From assembly GCF_013315265.1 (NCBI RefSeq), contig NZ_JABUFE010000003.1, positions 62,001 to 126,000 of the forward strand: a stretch of 64,000 bases of DNA, written 5' to 3'. Numbering within the stretch: position 1 is the first letter of the stretch; every line of letters starts with the position of its first letter. The notes under the pieces were generated by a model. It was not told the origin of the DNA and made no database searches. It was given only the letters and a program-made list of their open reading frames with translations. Origin of the DNA: Parasulfitobacter algicola (GTDB lineage: Bacteria; Pseudomonadota; Alphaproteobacteria; Rhodobacterales; Rhodobacteraceae). The translations under genes were made by a program, and so were the position numbers. Of this stretch, positions 1-8,672 are shown piece by piece.

Positions 1-383
1 TTCCCGAAGAAAGTGCTGATTTCGGTGAAACTTTGGCCGTCTGGGGCGCCGCGGAAGGGGCCTATGTTGAACTGCCCGTTCTTGGTCCATCTACGCAACG
101 TGATGCTGCGGGTCGTATCGTAGATATTTTTACAAATCCGCTAAGTTATGCCCTTGAAGCGCCGGTTAACGCATTGCCACCGATTGCGGGTGCTGCTTCA
201 AGATTTGGTGATCGCTATAGATTTTCTGATACAATAGACTCAGTTCTATATGAAAGTGCCGATAGCTATGCGCAGGCAAGATTGTTATATTTACAGTCGC
301 GCCGGTTTGAGGTTGGCCAAACAAATGATGATGCATTAATTGACCCTTACGAGGATCCCTATGACACAGTTTACGATGAATAA
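1..383 (+). CDS. mlaA: MlaA (VacJ) family outer-membrane lipoprotein, 3' part
   Basis: The reading frame is open from the window edge, so the 5' part, including the lipoprotein signal, lies outside. MlaA is the outer-membrane component of the Mla system, which removes misplaced phospholipids from the outer leaflet and passes them to periplasmic MlaC. Visible family hallmarks are the PEESADFGETLAVWG stretch at the edge, the LPVLGPST segment, and a C-terminal LYESADSYAQARLLYLQSRR block. The last codons overlap the start of mlaC by about 23 nt, so the two are translationally coupled. An internal TTG at 33 is not the real start, because conserved residues precede it. Confidence 0.93.
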   Translation, partial: PEESADFGETLAVWGAAEGAYVELPVLGPSTQRDAAGRIVDIFTNPLSYALEAPVNALPPIAGAASRFGDRYRFSDTIDSVLYESADSYAQARLLYLQSRRFEVGQTNDDALIDPYEDPYDTVYDE

Positions 384-975
384 TATATCTCGGCGTGCAA
401 TGCTGACCGGTGTGGCTGCAAGCTTTGCAGCGTTTGGCCTGCCGGGCATTGCGCGGGCACTGACGCCGGCGTCGGCATCGACATTGGTGACCAGTGTTGT
501 CGACGACATCAACAGCATCATCAACTCAGGTCGATCCGAAGCGGCAATTTTGCGTGATTTCGAACGCATTTTTCTGACCTATGGCGATGTGAACACGATT
601 GCACGTTATGCATTGGGCGCCGATGGGCGCAGTGCATCACGGGCGCAAATGGCAGCATTTACAGATGCCTTCACGCATTACATATCACGCAAATATGGTC
701 GCAGGTTTCGTGAATTCGAAGGTGGTCGCATCGAAGTGAATGCTGCACGCGAAGTGAAAAACTTCTATGAAGTTCGCACCACCGCAAGGCTGCGAGGCGA
801 AGCACCGTTCAGTGTTGTTTTCCTGGTTTCAGACAGATCTGGCCAAGGCAAGTTCTTCAATATCTTTATCGAAGGTATTAACATGCTGGCCAGCGAACGG
901 ACTGAAATTGGTGCAATGCTTGATCGTCGTCGTGGCAATCTTGATGCACTGATTCAAGATCTGAAACGCGCATAA
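361..975 (+). CDS. mlaC: MlaC-type phospholipid-binding periplasmic protein
   Basis: A 204-residue ABC-type auxiliary protein (Ttg2D/MlaC family) that carries phospholipid between MlaA and the inner-membrane MlaFEDB complex. The N-terminus has a twin-arginine-like leader (SRRAMLTG followed by a hydrophobic stretch and an Ala-rich cleavage zone), so export may go through Tat. The ATG at 361 has AGGA about 7 nt upstream; a TTG at 340 and an ATG at 376 are alternatives. It overlaps the end of mlaA. The body fits the family (YARFFxxxGG-like central region, F-x-V-VFLVSDRSG near the end). No mlaFED genes are in the window. Confidence 0.92.
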   Translation: MTQFTMNNISRRAMLTGVAASFAAFGLPGIARALTPASASTLVTSVVDDINSIINSGRSEAAILRDFERIFLTYGDVNTIARYALGADGRSASRAQMAAFTDAFTHYISRKYGRRFREFEGGRIEVNAAREVKNFYEVRTTARLRGEAPFSVVFLVSDRSGQGKFFNIFIEGINMLASERTEIGAMLDRRRGNLDALIQDLKRA

Positions 976-987
976 CACATCAATAAA

Positions 988-1020
988 AGCCGCCCATTTA
1001 ATTGGGCGGTTTTTGTTTTT
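988..1020 (+). terminator. Rho-independent terminator of mlaA-mlaC
   Basis: A perfect 7-bp stem CCGCCCA (990-996) / TGGGCGG (1003-1009), with a 6-nt loop, is followed by a T-rich tract at 1010-1020. It lies 15 nt after the mlaC stop. The other side (AATAAAAG) is A-rich, so it may also stop transcripts arriving from the convergent penicillin-binding protein gene. Confidence 0.88.
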
Positions 1021-1060
1021 GCGAAAAACGCCCGCAAGGGCATGATGAGCATTAGGGGCG

Positions 1061-3202
1061 TCAGTTACGCCCCCCGCCCAGAATTTCATTTAGAACATCA
1101 AGCAGAACGCGTTCTGTATTATTGTTGCGATTGTTTCTGCGAGACGGCTGTTGCGTTTGAACGACGCGGGGTGGTTCAGGGTTGCTCATCGGTAATGGGT
1201 TTGCTGGCAGTCCTGCATGCACACGTTTCATCGTTTCATGCCATATTTCCGCAGGTAAACCACCGCCTGTCACGCCGCGTAAAGGCGTATTGTCGTCATA
1301 GCCCATCCATACGCCTGCAACATAATCCGCTGAAAAACCGATAAACCATGCATCCCGCAATGCGGTTGTCGTACCAGTCTTTCCTGCGACTTGCCGGCCG
1401 TCCAAAGCTGCGCGTCGTCCGGTGCCGTTTTCAACCACCTGATTCATCATGAAAATCAGATCTGCGGCAGCCCGTTCGGAAATAACGCGTTCGCCGATAC
1501 CGCCTTCTGCGTTGTCCATCAAAGGCTCATTGTCGCCCTTCAGACGAAGCTGCACCAAACCGTAAGGTGTCACCGATGATCCGCCATTCAAAATGCCAGC
1601 ATAGGCCCCTGTCATTTCGATCAAGGTGGCCTCAGACGTGCCAAGTGCGATGGCGGGTCCTTCGGCAAGACTGCTTTTGATCCCGAAATCACTTGAAACT
1701 TTTGCCACATTTTCACGACCGACAGCTTCGGATACGCGTATGGCAGGGATATTCAGGGAATCTTTCAGTGCATGGGTCAATGTCACCACACCGCGAAATT
1801 GACGGTCATAGTTTTCCGGTTTCCAAGGATCTGATCCGGGGATATCCATGACAAGCGGTGTATCTTCCACCCGGTCATAAGGGCCGTAACCAAGTTCCAT
1901 GGCAGTCGCATAAACAAAAGGTTTAAAAGCCGATCCGGTTTGGCGCATCGCTTGTGTCGCGCGGTTCCAGCCGCCCGGAACATTGCTTTTGCGTCCACCC
2001 ACCATGGCCCGCACCGCGCCATCCGCTGACATGACAATAATGGCAGCTTGTGCTTCTGATCCTTCTTTCACTTTATTTTCAAAGATATATGCCATTGCTT
2101 CTTCTGCAGCGCGTTGCATGTTCTGATCCAGCGTCGTGCTGATAATCACATCTTCGGTGGTGTCGCGGGTAAAGAATTCGGGCCCACTTTGCATGACCCA
2201 ATCAGCAAAATATCCCCCTGCGCGGGCCTGTGCAGCTTGTGACAAGATCGCAGGGTTATTTCGCGCGGTATTGGCTGCACTGGCCGACAAATATCCCTGA
2301 TCTTCCATCAGACTAATAACCACAGCAGCCCGGTTTTGGGATCGGTCCAGATTGTTGGTGGGGGCAAAGCGGGTGGGTGCCACTAGCAGCCCGGCCAACA
2401 TCGCCGATTCCGCAGGCGTGACTTCTGCGGCTGATTTTCCGAAATATCGCTGGCTGGCAGCTTCGAAGCCACGGGCACCTGCACCCAGAAACGCGCGGTT
2501 CAGATAGATCGTCAGGATTTCGTCCTTGGTGTATTTGACTTCCATCGCCATGGCGTAAGCAGCCTCTTGTGCCTTGCGTGATAGTGTCCCACGGCGGCAG
2601 TCGGCCTCGTACTCGGCCTCAGTCATACCGCTGGAGGGGTCAAAAGGCACACCAAGACAAAGCAACTTGGCGGTTTGCTGGGTTAAGGTGGATCCACCGT
2701 GGCCCTGCCAGGGCTTGCGCCCTTCACGAATGTTGATCTTGATCGCACTTGCGATGCCGCGCGGATCAACGCCTGGATGCCAATAAAAGCGTTTATCTTC
2801 GGTTGCGATGACGGCGTGTTTCAGATGTTCGGACACACTGTTGGCGGTGATCATTCCGCCAAACTGATCGCCACGCCAGGCAAAGATCTTATCTTCGCGA
2901 TCAAGCAGCGTCACCGATCCGCGCACGCGTCCATCCACCAGATCAGAGGCGTCTGGTAGGGTTGTCGTATAATAGCCCACAGCGATGGCCACAATCAGCA
3001 TGACCACAACAGCGGACCGCCAGAACAGTTTCCAAATCAGGCGCAGAACAAAAAGTGCAATATGCTTAAGCCAGCCCAAAGGTCCCTTTGGCGCAACTTT
3101 TTTAGGCCGCGCCTTTCGTTTGCGCGGCTTTGCGGCAGGTTTTGATGCCGAATATCTTTTATCGGCCACAAGGGCCGGACGTTTTGTTCTGTTTGTGCTC
3201 AT
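1061..3202 (-). CDS. Class A penicillin-binding protein (PBP1A/1C-like)
   Basis: A bifunctional peptidoglycan synthase of 713 residues. It has a very basic cytoplasmic N-terminus (about 1-45), one membrane anchor (about 48-78), a GT51 transglycosylase domain (about 105-290) and a penicillin-binding transpeptidase domain (about 385-640). The GT catalytic Glu is in the ATEDKRFYWHPG motif (E135). The transpeptidase shows S424-x-x-K427 in GSAFKPF, an SLN-type second motif, and K608-T-G. The C-terminal tail is Asn/Arg-rich and low in complexity. It is convergent with mlaC and transcribed alone. Length and the lack of a large C-terminal domain fit the alphaproteobacterial PBP1A-like family; mrcA or pbpC naming would be guesswork. 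Confidence 0.93.
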   Translation of the reverse strand: MSTNRTKRPALVADKRYSASKPAAKPRKRKARPKKVAPKGPLGWLKHIALFVLRLIWKLFWRSAVVVMLIVAIAVGYYTTTLPDASDLVDGRVRGSVTLLDREDKIFAWRGDQFGGMITANSVSEHLKHAVIATEDKRFYWHPGVDPRGIASAIKINIREGRKPWQGHGGSTLTQQTAKLLCLGVPFDPSSGMTEAEYEADCRRGTLSRKAQEAAYAMAMEVKYTKDEILTIYLNRAFLGAGARGFEAASQRYFGKSAAEVTPAESAMLAGLLVAPTRFAPTNNLDRSQNRAAVVISLMEDQGYLSASAANTARNNPAILSQAAQARAGGYFADWVMQSGPEFFTRDTTEDVIISTTLDQNMQRAAEEAMAYIFENKVKEGSEAQAAIIVMSADGAVRAMVGGRKSNVPGGWNRATQAMRQTGSAFKPFVYATAMELGYGPYDRVEDTPLVMDIPGSDPWKPENYDRQFRGVVTLTHALKDSLNIPAIRVSEAVGRENVAKVSSDFGIKSSLAEGPAIALGTSEATLIEMTGAYAGILNGGSSVTPYGLVQLRLKGDNEPLMDNAEGGIGERVISERAAADLIFMMNQVVENGTGRRAALDGRQVAGKTGTTTALRDAWFIGFSADYVAGVWMGYDDNTPLRGVTGGGLPAEIWHETMKRVHAGLPANPLPMSNPEPPRVVQTQQPSRRNNRNNNTERVLLDVLNEILGGGRN

Positions 3203-3473
3203 CTGCTCTGCCGCTGGCTTATTTGTTTAAGCAATCATATCCAATCTACATGGAAATGTAGAGTGCCAATACTGAGACCCGCCGACTTTTTAGTATGCAC
3301 AATATTTAAACAACACTGCTTAATTGTTCAAATTTTGAGCAGAAAACGTGCAAACATCCTTTGAAAGACCCGATGTGGCGCTTGTTTCAGCGTCGTACCT
3401 GCGCCCCTTTGCAAGCGAGAAGCCGCGTAAAGGCTTCGTGAAATAGACTGCCACGGGGAAGGAAGGGACAACT

Positions 3474-3812
3474 GTGAAACTTATCATTGCAGCAATCAAG
3501 CCGTTCAAGCTGGAGGAGGTCCGCGAAGCACTGACCGCCATCGGTGTGCGCGGCATGATGGTGACGGAAATCAAGGGCTTTGGCTCGCAATCAGGCCATA
3601 CCGAAATCTATCGCGGGGCTGAATACGCCGTGAACTTCGTGCCAAAGGTCAAGCTAGAGCTGGTCGTCAGCGCGGCCATGGTCGACCAGGTGGTCGAGAC
3701 CATCGCAACGACGGCCAAGACCGACAAAATCGGTGACGGCAAGATCTTCGTGCTGGACGTGCAAAGTGCGGTTCGTGTGCGGACCGGCGAAACGAATGAA
3801 GAAGCGCTTTAA
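3474..3812 (+). CDS. glnK: Nitrogen regulatory protein PII (GlnK type)
   Basis: A 112-residue PII signal protein that senses 2-oxoglutarate, ATP/ADP and glutamine and docks on AmtB to close it. The start is GTG at 3474, with a strong purine-rich RBS (GGGGAAGGAAGGG, 3455-3467). The T-loop carries the uridylylation target Tyr51 in the RGAEYAVNF context. The C-terminal GDGKIFVLDV and VRVRTGE signatures are intact. It lies 27 nt upstream of amtB, which points to GlnK rather than GlnB. Expression is probably NtrC-dependent, but I could not find a convincing sigma-54 promoter upstream. Confidence 0.96.
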   Translation: MKLIIAAIKPFKLEEVREALTAIGVRGMMVTEIKGFGSQSGHTEIYRGAEYAVNFVPKVKLELVVSAAMVDQVVETIATTAKTDKIGDGKIFVLDVQSAVRVRTGETNEEAL

Positions 3813-3839
3813 GGCGTGTCTGAGAAGGAATAAATCCGA

Positions 3840-5243
3840 ATGAAACTTCTGAAATCACTCCCGCTTGCTGCTGCCGTGATCGCCGCACCAAGCCTGGGCT
3901 TTGCGCAAGATGCGGGTGCGGCGGCTGCCGAAACCCAGTTTATTTTCACAACCCTGCTGTTCCTGATGGGCGGTTTTCTGGTGTTCTGGATGGCCGCAGG
4001 CTTTGCCATGCTGGAAGCCGGTCTGGTCCGGTCGAAAAACGTGACCATGCAGCTGACCAAGAACATCGCGCTGTTTTCCATCGCCGCGATTATGTTTTGG
4101 TTGATTGGCTATAATATCATGTATCCGGGCGATTACGGCGATGCACTTGGTGATGGTGAAACCAGCAAATGGCTGATTGATGGCGTTCTGGGTAACTTCA
4201 TGTCACCCAAAGACATCAAGACCGAAATTGACGCGGGCGGTTATTCCAACGCCTCTGACTTCTTCTTCCAGCTGATGTTCTGTGCAACGACGGCCTCGAT
4301 TGTGTCAGGAACTCTGGCCGAGCGGATCAAGTTGTGGCCCTTTCTGCTGTTCGTCGTCGTTCTGACAGGCATCATCTATCCGATCGAGGCATCCTGGCAG
4401 TGGGGCGGTGGCTGGTTGGCCAACATGGGCTTCTCTGATTTTGCCGGGTCGACGCTGGTGCACGCCGCAGGTGGTTTTGCAGCCTTGGCCGGTGCGATCG
4501 TACTGGGACCGCGTCTGGGCAAGTATAAGGACGGTCGCGTCAATCCAATGCCTGGTTCGAACCTTGCGCTGGCCACACTGGGGACTTTTATCCTGTGGCT
4601 GGGTTGGTTCGGCTTCAATGGCGGATCGCAATTGGCCATGGGCACGTTGTCTGATGCCAACGCTGTCGCCGAGATCTTTGCCAACACCAACATGGCCGCG
4701 GCTGCTGGTGCTGTAACAGCGCTGATCCTCACGCAGGTCATGTACGGCAAGGTCGACCTGACCATGGTGCTGAACGGTGCGCTGGCCGGTCTGGTGTCGA
4801 TCACAGCAGAACCTCTGGCCCCGTCGCTGTTCGACGCGCTGTGGATCGGTGCCGTGGGTGGTTTGATCGTTGTGTTCACTGTACCGCTGCTGGACAAGCT
4901 GAAAATCGACGACGTCGTTGGCGCGATCCCGGTTCACCTGATTGCAGGTGTCTGGGGCACGCTGATCGTGGCGTTGCATACGCAGGCGACATTGACCGAC
5001 GCAGATGGCAACCCGGTCCTGGATGCCGAAGGCGCGGAACAAACCGTTGGCTTCTTTGCACAGCTGATCACACAGGCCATCGGTGTGATTTCAATCGGGC
5101 TGTTTGTTTTCGTCGTCAGCTTTGTGGTCTGGTATCTGATGAAACTGACTGTGGGTATCCGTGTCAGTGAAGAGGCCGAAGTAAACGGTCTGGACGTGTC
5201 CGAGCTGGGCATGGAAGCGTATCCTGAATTCTCAAAAGGCTGA
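3840..5243 (+). CDS. amtB: Ammonium transporter AmtB
   Basis: A 467-residue Amt/Rh channel for ammonium uptake in the inner membrane. A cleavable signal peptide (about 1-22, ending GFAQ) is followed by about 11 membrane spans. The two pore histidines are recognisable: H208 in STLVHAAGG and H366 in AIPVHLIAG. The pair glnK-amtB forms one transcription unit, with GlnK as the inhibitory partner under nitrogen excess. A periplasmic loop rich in Asp/Gly around residues 95-140 is typical of the longer proteobacterial forms. Confidence 0.97.
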   Translation: MKLLKSLPLAAAVIAAPSLGFAQDAGAAAAETQFIFTTLLFLMGGFLVFWMAAGFAMLEAGLVRSKNVTMQLTKNIALFSIAAIMFWLIGYNIMYPGDYGDALGDGETSKWLIDGVLGNFMSPKDIKTEIDAGGYSNASDFFFQLMFCATTASIVSGTLAERIKLWPFLLFVVVLTGIIYPIEASWQWGGGWLANMGFSDFAGSTLVHAAGGFAALAGAIVLGPRLGKYKDGRVNPMPGSNLALATLGTFILWLGWFGFNGGSQLAMGTLSDANAVAEIFANTNMAAAAGAVTALILTQVMYGKVDLTMVLNGALAGLVSITAEPLAPSLFDALWIGAVGGLIVVFTVPLLDKLKIDDVVGAIPVHLIAGVWGTLIVALHTQATLTDADGNPVLDAEGAEQTVGFFAQLITQAIGVISIGLFVFVVSFVVWYLMKLTVGIRVSEEAEVNGLDVSELGMEAYPEFSKG

Positions 5244-5274
5244 TTTTCCTTCCTTTCAGCTGACCTGAGATCAC

Positions 5275-5303
5275 GACCCGGGCGTCCGCGCCCGGGTTTT
5301 TCA
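5275..5303 (+). terminator. Rho-independent terminator of glnK-amtB
   Basis: A perfect 8-bp GC stem CCCGGGCG (5277-5284) / CGCCCGGG (5289-5296), with a 4-nt loop, is followed by TTTTTT at 5297-5301/2. It lies 34 nt after the amtB stop. Confidence 0.93.
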
Positions 5304-5391
5304 TTGAGCATCGGCCGCGATCTGCGTACGGATGTGGTTAATGCATCGACCGTTGCGTAAGAGCGGCCAAAATACCCCCATCGTCACGCAG

Positions 5392-5439
5392 TTTTGTAAA
5401 ATTTGCACACTGCTTTTGTACAAACTATTTTGTACAAAA
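5392..5439. promoter_or_regulatory. Array of TTTTGTACAAAA-type palindromes
   Basis: TTTTGTAAAA (5392-5401), TTTTGTACAAA (5414-5424) and TTTTGTACAAAA (5428-5439) lie in a row. The last two are palindromes whose centres are 14 nt apart. They look like tandem operator sites for a dimeric repressor. The spot is between the 3' ends of two convergent genes, so no annotated gene is in position to be controlled. Confidence 0.45.
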
Positions 5440-5521
5440 CTTCCGATCTGACCGAATATTCATGGAAAATTCAGACCTGTGACGACCGCACCCGGCATGT
5501 TCTGTTAAAGGATGCGATCGT

Positions 5522-5548
5522 GTTTACCTTTATGAAAGAAAGGTAAAC
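5522..5548. repeat. Perfect inverted repeat, 10-bp arms
   Basis: Arms GTTTACCTTT (5522-5531) and AAAGGTAAAC (5539-5548) flank a 7-nt spacer. There is no T tract on either strand, so it is not a standard terminator. It could be an operator or the stem of a small RNA. Together with 5392-5439 it accounts for the structure seen in the 345-nt gap between amtB and the next gene; no convincing ORF is present there. Confidence 0.5.
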
Positions 5549-5588
5549 AATATCTGATTTGTTACCACGACAGATTAGTTTTTACTGG

Positions 5589-6107
5589 TTACCAACTGGT
5601 ATAATACAATCTGCATCTATCCGGTTGGTCTGCTTTGACTTCGGCCATCATGGCATCCCAGTCTGCTTCTGTCTTGATGGTGTCGCGTGCGCTTTTGACC
5701 CGGGCTTGCAGCGTTTCGCAGAGTTCCTTGTTGGCGGTGACTGCCATCAGGCGTTCTGTGACCGCGGCTTTGGTGCTGTCAGTGTCAACGCGGGCATAGG
5801 ATTGATCGCCGAACACAACGATGGCATCCTTGTCTTCCTGATACAGGACGGGAACCGGATTGTTGGGAACTTGAACGGTAAATACACCATTGTCATATGT
5901 TCCGGGAAACTCGGTTTTTTCAAATGTACTGTCCCAGCTGCTGGGACGATAAACGGCGACCATATAGGCGTCGCCATTTGCTGTAATCTCAATATAATTT
6001 CTGTCGTCAGCCTTCCAGAAGCCGATTTGTGAGATTGCTTCATCTTTGCAGGCGGACAGGCCCAATGCAATGAACAGGATGAAGAACAACTTAGAGAAGG
6101 ATGTCAT
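5589..6107 (-). CDS. Putative lipoprotein of unknown function
   Basis: A 172-residue protein starting at the ATG at 6107, which has a GGGGG stretch upstream. The N-terminus is a clear lipoprotein signal with lipobox LSAC (Cys about residue 20). The mature part begins with a segment that reads like a small beta domain (GFWKADDRNYIEI, then a YDNGVFTVQVPN segment). It ends in a helical region with a Cys pair (KELC and DRCRLYY). I do not recognise the family. It is transcribed toward amtB, behind the MFS carrier gene, with a 65-nt gap that leaves room for its own promoter. Periplasmic location, anchored in a membrane, is inferred from the lipobox. Confidence 0.72.
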   Translation of the reverse strand: MTSFSKLFFILFIALGLSACKDEAISQIGFWKADDRNYIEITANGDAYMVAVYRPSSWDSTFEKTEFPGTYDNGVFTVQVPNNPVPVLYQEDKDAIVVFGDQSYARVDTDSTKAAVTERLMAVTANKELCETLQARVKSARDTIKTEADWDAMMAEVKADQPDRCRLYYTSW

Positions 6108-6172
6108 GGAGTGCCCCCGTATTTTATAAAACCCGGCAACAATAGGCATTTTTTAAGTGATCTGTAAACTGA

Positions 6173-7405
6173 TCATGCCGCAGCGGGCAGGGGACGTTCT
6201 TTGATGGGCAGGTGCACGATGGCCGAGAATGCGCCGACGCCGACTCCGATCCACCAGACAAGGGTGTAATCGCCATAGATGTCATACAGCCGCCCGCCCA
6301 GCCAAACGCCCAGAAAGCTGCCAAGCTGGTGGCTGAAAAAGACGATGCCGTACAGCGTGCCCATATAACGCAGCCCATAGATATGAGCGACCAAGCCACT
6401 GGTTAATGGGACAGTGGCCAGCCACAGCGACCCCATGGCGATGGAAAAGATGATCACGGACATGGGCGTGATTGGCATCAAAATGAACGCTGCCGCCACG
6501 ACCGTACGGGCGACATAGATACCCGCCAACAGGTATTTTTTGGAATAGCGTTTGCCAGCCCATCCTGCGGCCAATGTACCGCCGATGTTGGCAAGACCAA
6601 TCAGCGCGATAGCTGCCGCCCCAAGCGCCGAGGTTGTGGTGATGCCCATCGTATGCAACACGCCGCCGGGCGCGATGGGGCCGCACATTTCTGTGACAAA
6701 GGCGGGAAAGTGCGCCGTAATAAAGGCCAGTTGATAGCCACAACTGAAAAAGCCCAGAAAGATCAGTGTATAGCTGGGGTCTCGAAAGGCTTTGATCAGG
6801 ACCTGGCCCAGACTTTCTTCTAGTTCTGCGCGCGTGGCAACGACGTTTGTCCGCATCATGGGCAGCATGAAAAGCGACAACAGGATGATCGTGGCAAAGG
6901 TGATAAAGACCATCTGCCAGCTCATCAATGTCATCAGAAATTCGGCTGTGGGCGCACCGACGATCTGGCCTGCGGACCCTGCAGCAGTGGCGATGGCCAA
7001 CGCCATGGACCGGTTTTCGTCACTGGCCGCGCGTCCGACAACGGCCAGAATGACGCCAAAGCCGGTGCCAGCGATGCCGAAGCCCACCAGGATTTCAAGG
7101 AACTGATGGGCCAGCGGGGTTGTGGCGAAGGACGACAGCATAAGCCCCAGCGCATAGGTAATGGCCCCGATCACAATGGCTTTGCGGTCACCGATCTTTT
7201 CGGCAATGGCGCCAAAGATCGGTTGGCCAATGCCCCAGGCCAGGTTCTGGATCGCGATCGCCAGCGAAAATTCCGACCGCAACCAGCCGAATTCTTCGGC
7301 AATCGGGATCTGGAAAACGCCAAAGCTGGCGCGGACTGCGAAGCTGATCAGCATGATCACGCAACCTGCGATCAGGATCGGAGTGATAAGGGGCGTTTTG
7401 GCCAT
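6173..7405 (-). CDS. Major facilitator superfamily transporter
   Basis: A 410-residue secondary transporter with 12 predicted membrane spans. The first half has the IAEKIGDRKAIVIGA loop between spans 2 and 3, equivalent to the MFS A motif (GxxxDRxGRR). The overall pattern (VRASFGVFQIPIAEEFGW at the start, GRLYDIYGDYTLVW near the end) resembles the monocarboxylate/oxalate-formate antiporter branch, but the substrate cannot be read from the sequence. It is monocistronic or leads into the lipoprotein gene 65 nt downstream. The short tail after the last span is PIKERPLPAAA. Confidence 0.88.
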   Translation of the reverse strand: MAKTPLITPILIAGCVIMLISFAVRASFGVFQIPIAEEFGWLRSEFSLAIAIQNLAWGIGQPIFGAIAEKIGDRKAIVIGAITYALGLMLSSFATTPLAHQFLEILVGFGIAGTGFGVILAVVGRAASDENRSMALAIATAAGSAGQIVGAPTAEFLMTLMSWQMVFITFATIILLSLFMLPMMRTNVVATRAELEESLGQVLIKAFRDPSYTLIFLGFFSCGYQLAFITAHFPAFVTEMCGPIAPGGVLHTMGITTTSALGAAAIALIGLANIGGTLAAGWAGKRYSKKYLLAGIYVARTVVAAAFILMPITPMSVIIFSIAMGSLWLATVPLTSGLVAHIYGLRYMGTLYGIVFFSHQLGSFLGVWLGGRLYDIYGDYTLVWWIGVGVGAFSAIVHLPIKERPLPAAA

Positions 7406-7507
7406 TGGGCAACAGTGGATAAGAAGTTGCAGCAGGTCAATTCAGTCTTTTTGATGTGTCGGATTATAGATTTTGATGTCGGCTCATTTTGACGGTATGG
7501 CGATGGC

Positions 7508-8578
7508 ATGGATTTGATTGAGCTATATGACACCAAGGTTGCGGCAGGACAGTTAAACGCTGACCCCGCGCAACAGGCTGTTTTGCCCGAGCTTGAGCGT
7601 ATTCGCGCGGCTTTGGCCCAGCCTGTGAAAAAGGGTCTGTTTCGCAAACCGCCTGCGCCGCCCAAGGGTCTGTATCTGTGGGGCGGGGTTGGACGTGGCA
7701 AGTCGATGTTGATGGATCTTTTTGCCGATCATGTGGGCGCGGGCTCTCGCCGGGTGCATTTTCATGCTTTCATGCAAGAGGTGCATCAGGGCATGCACGA
7801 GGCGCGCAAACGTGGTGTGGATGATGCGATTGTCCCTGTGGCGGATGCCGTGATTGCCAAGGTGCGGTGTTTGGCCTTTGATGAAATGCAGATCACCGAT
7901 ATTACCGATGCAATGATCGTTGGCCGGTTGTTTGAAAAGCTGTTTGAAGGGGGCGTCGTTGTGGTGACGACGTCAAACCGGGTGCCGGATGATCTGTATA
8001 AAGACGGGCTGAACCGGCAGTTGTTTTTGCCATTTATCGATCTTTTAAAGGATCGCATGGTCGTGATGGAATTGGCGTCACCTAAGGATTATCGTCAGGA
8101 CCGGCTGGCGGGGGCGCAGGCCTATTTCACGCCGATAAACGCACAGGCCCGCGGGCAGATTGATGCGATCTGGGACCAGATGACAGGCGGGCAGGGCGCG
8201 CCGCTGGTGTTGCGGGTCAAGGGCCGCGATGTTGAGATACCAGCGTTTCATAACGGTGTGGCGCGGGCGGCATTTTATGATTTATGCGGGCGGCCGTTGG
8301 GGCCTGCGGATTATCTGGCGCTTGCGGATGCTGTGCGGGTGCTGATTTTGGAAAATATCCCCTGTCTGGGGCGGTCAAATTTTAATGAAGCCAAGCGGTT
8401 CGTGACGCTGATTGATGCGCTGTACGAGGCACGCGTGCGACTGATCGCATCGGCCGAAGCCACACCCGAAATGCTGTATCTTGAGGGCGAGGGGACGTTT
8501 GAATTTGAACGCACCGCCAGCCGCTTGCGCGAAATGCAGGCGGACGGTTGGGGGGGGCAAACGAATAAAGCGCGTTAA
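7508..8578 (+). CDS. zapE: Cell division protein ZapE (AFG1-like ATPase)
   Basis: A 356-residue P-loop ATPase of the AFG1/ZapE family, which associates with the Z-ring and affects constriction under stress. Walker A is GGVGRGKS (59-66). Walker B is the LAFDEMQITD segment, followed by a sensor-type TTSNRVPDDLY. The C-terminal half contains the family-specific FDLCGRPLG-like block (here YDLCGRPLGPADY) and LYEARVRLIASAEA. Length is normal. It is divergent from the MFS gene. In many alphaproteobacteria it precedes mdh, but here an orphan gene follows. Confidence 0.93.
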   Translation: MDLIELYDTKVAAGQLNADPAQQAVLPELERIRAALAQPVKKGLFRKPPAPPKGLYLWGGVGRGKSMLMDLFADHVGAGSRRVHFHAFMQEVHQGMHEARKRGVDDAIVPVADAVIAKVRCLAFDEMQITDITDAMIVGRLFEKLFEGGVVVVTTSNRVPDDLYKDGLNRQLFLPFIDLLKDRMVVMELASPKDYRQDRLAGAQAYFTPINAQARGQIDAIWDQMTGGQGAPLVLRVKGRDVEIPAFHNGVARAAFYDLCGRPLGPADYLALADAVRVLILENIPCLGRSNFNEAKRFVTLIDALYEARVRLIASAEATPEMLYLEGEGTFEFERTASRLREMQADGWGGQTNKAR

Positions 8579-8672
8579 AGTGGTAATGAGGTATCTGATC
8601 ATAGCGGTTCAGAATGTCGCGATTTAGAAGTGTTGATATGTTGAATTATGGCGTCCAACTGAAGAGAGAAGT

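Noticed and set aside
3203-3473. Sigma-54 promoter upstream of glnK
   Set aside because: TGGCGCTTGTTTCAGC near 3373 is only a poor match to TGGCAC-N5-TTGCA; not enough to claim.
4305-5042. Minus-strand ORF opposite amtB (245 codons)
   Set aside because: Antisense shadow of amtB with no start signal and atypical composition.
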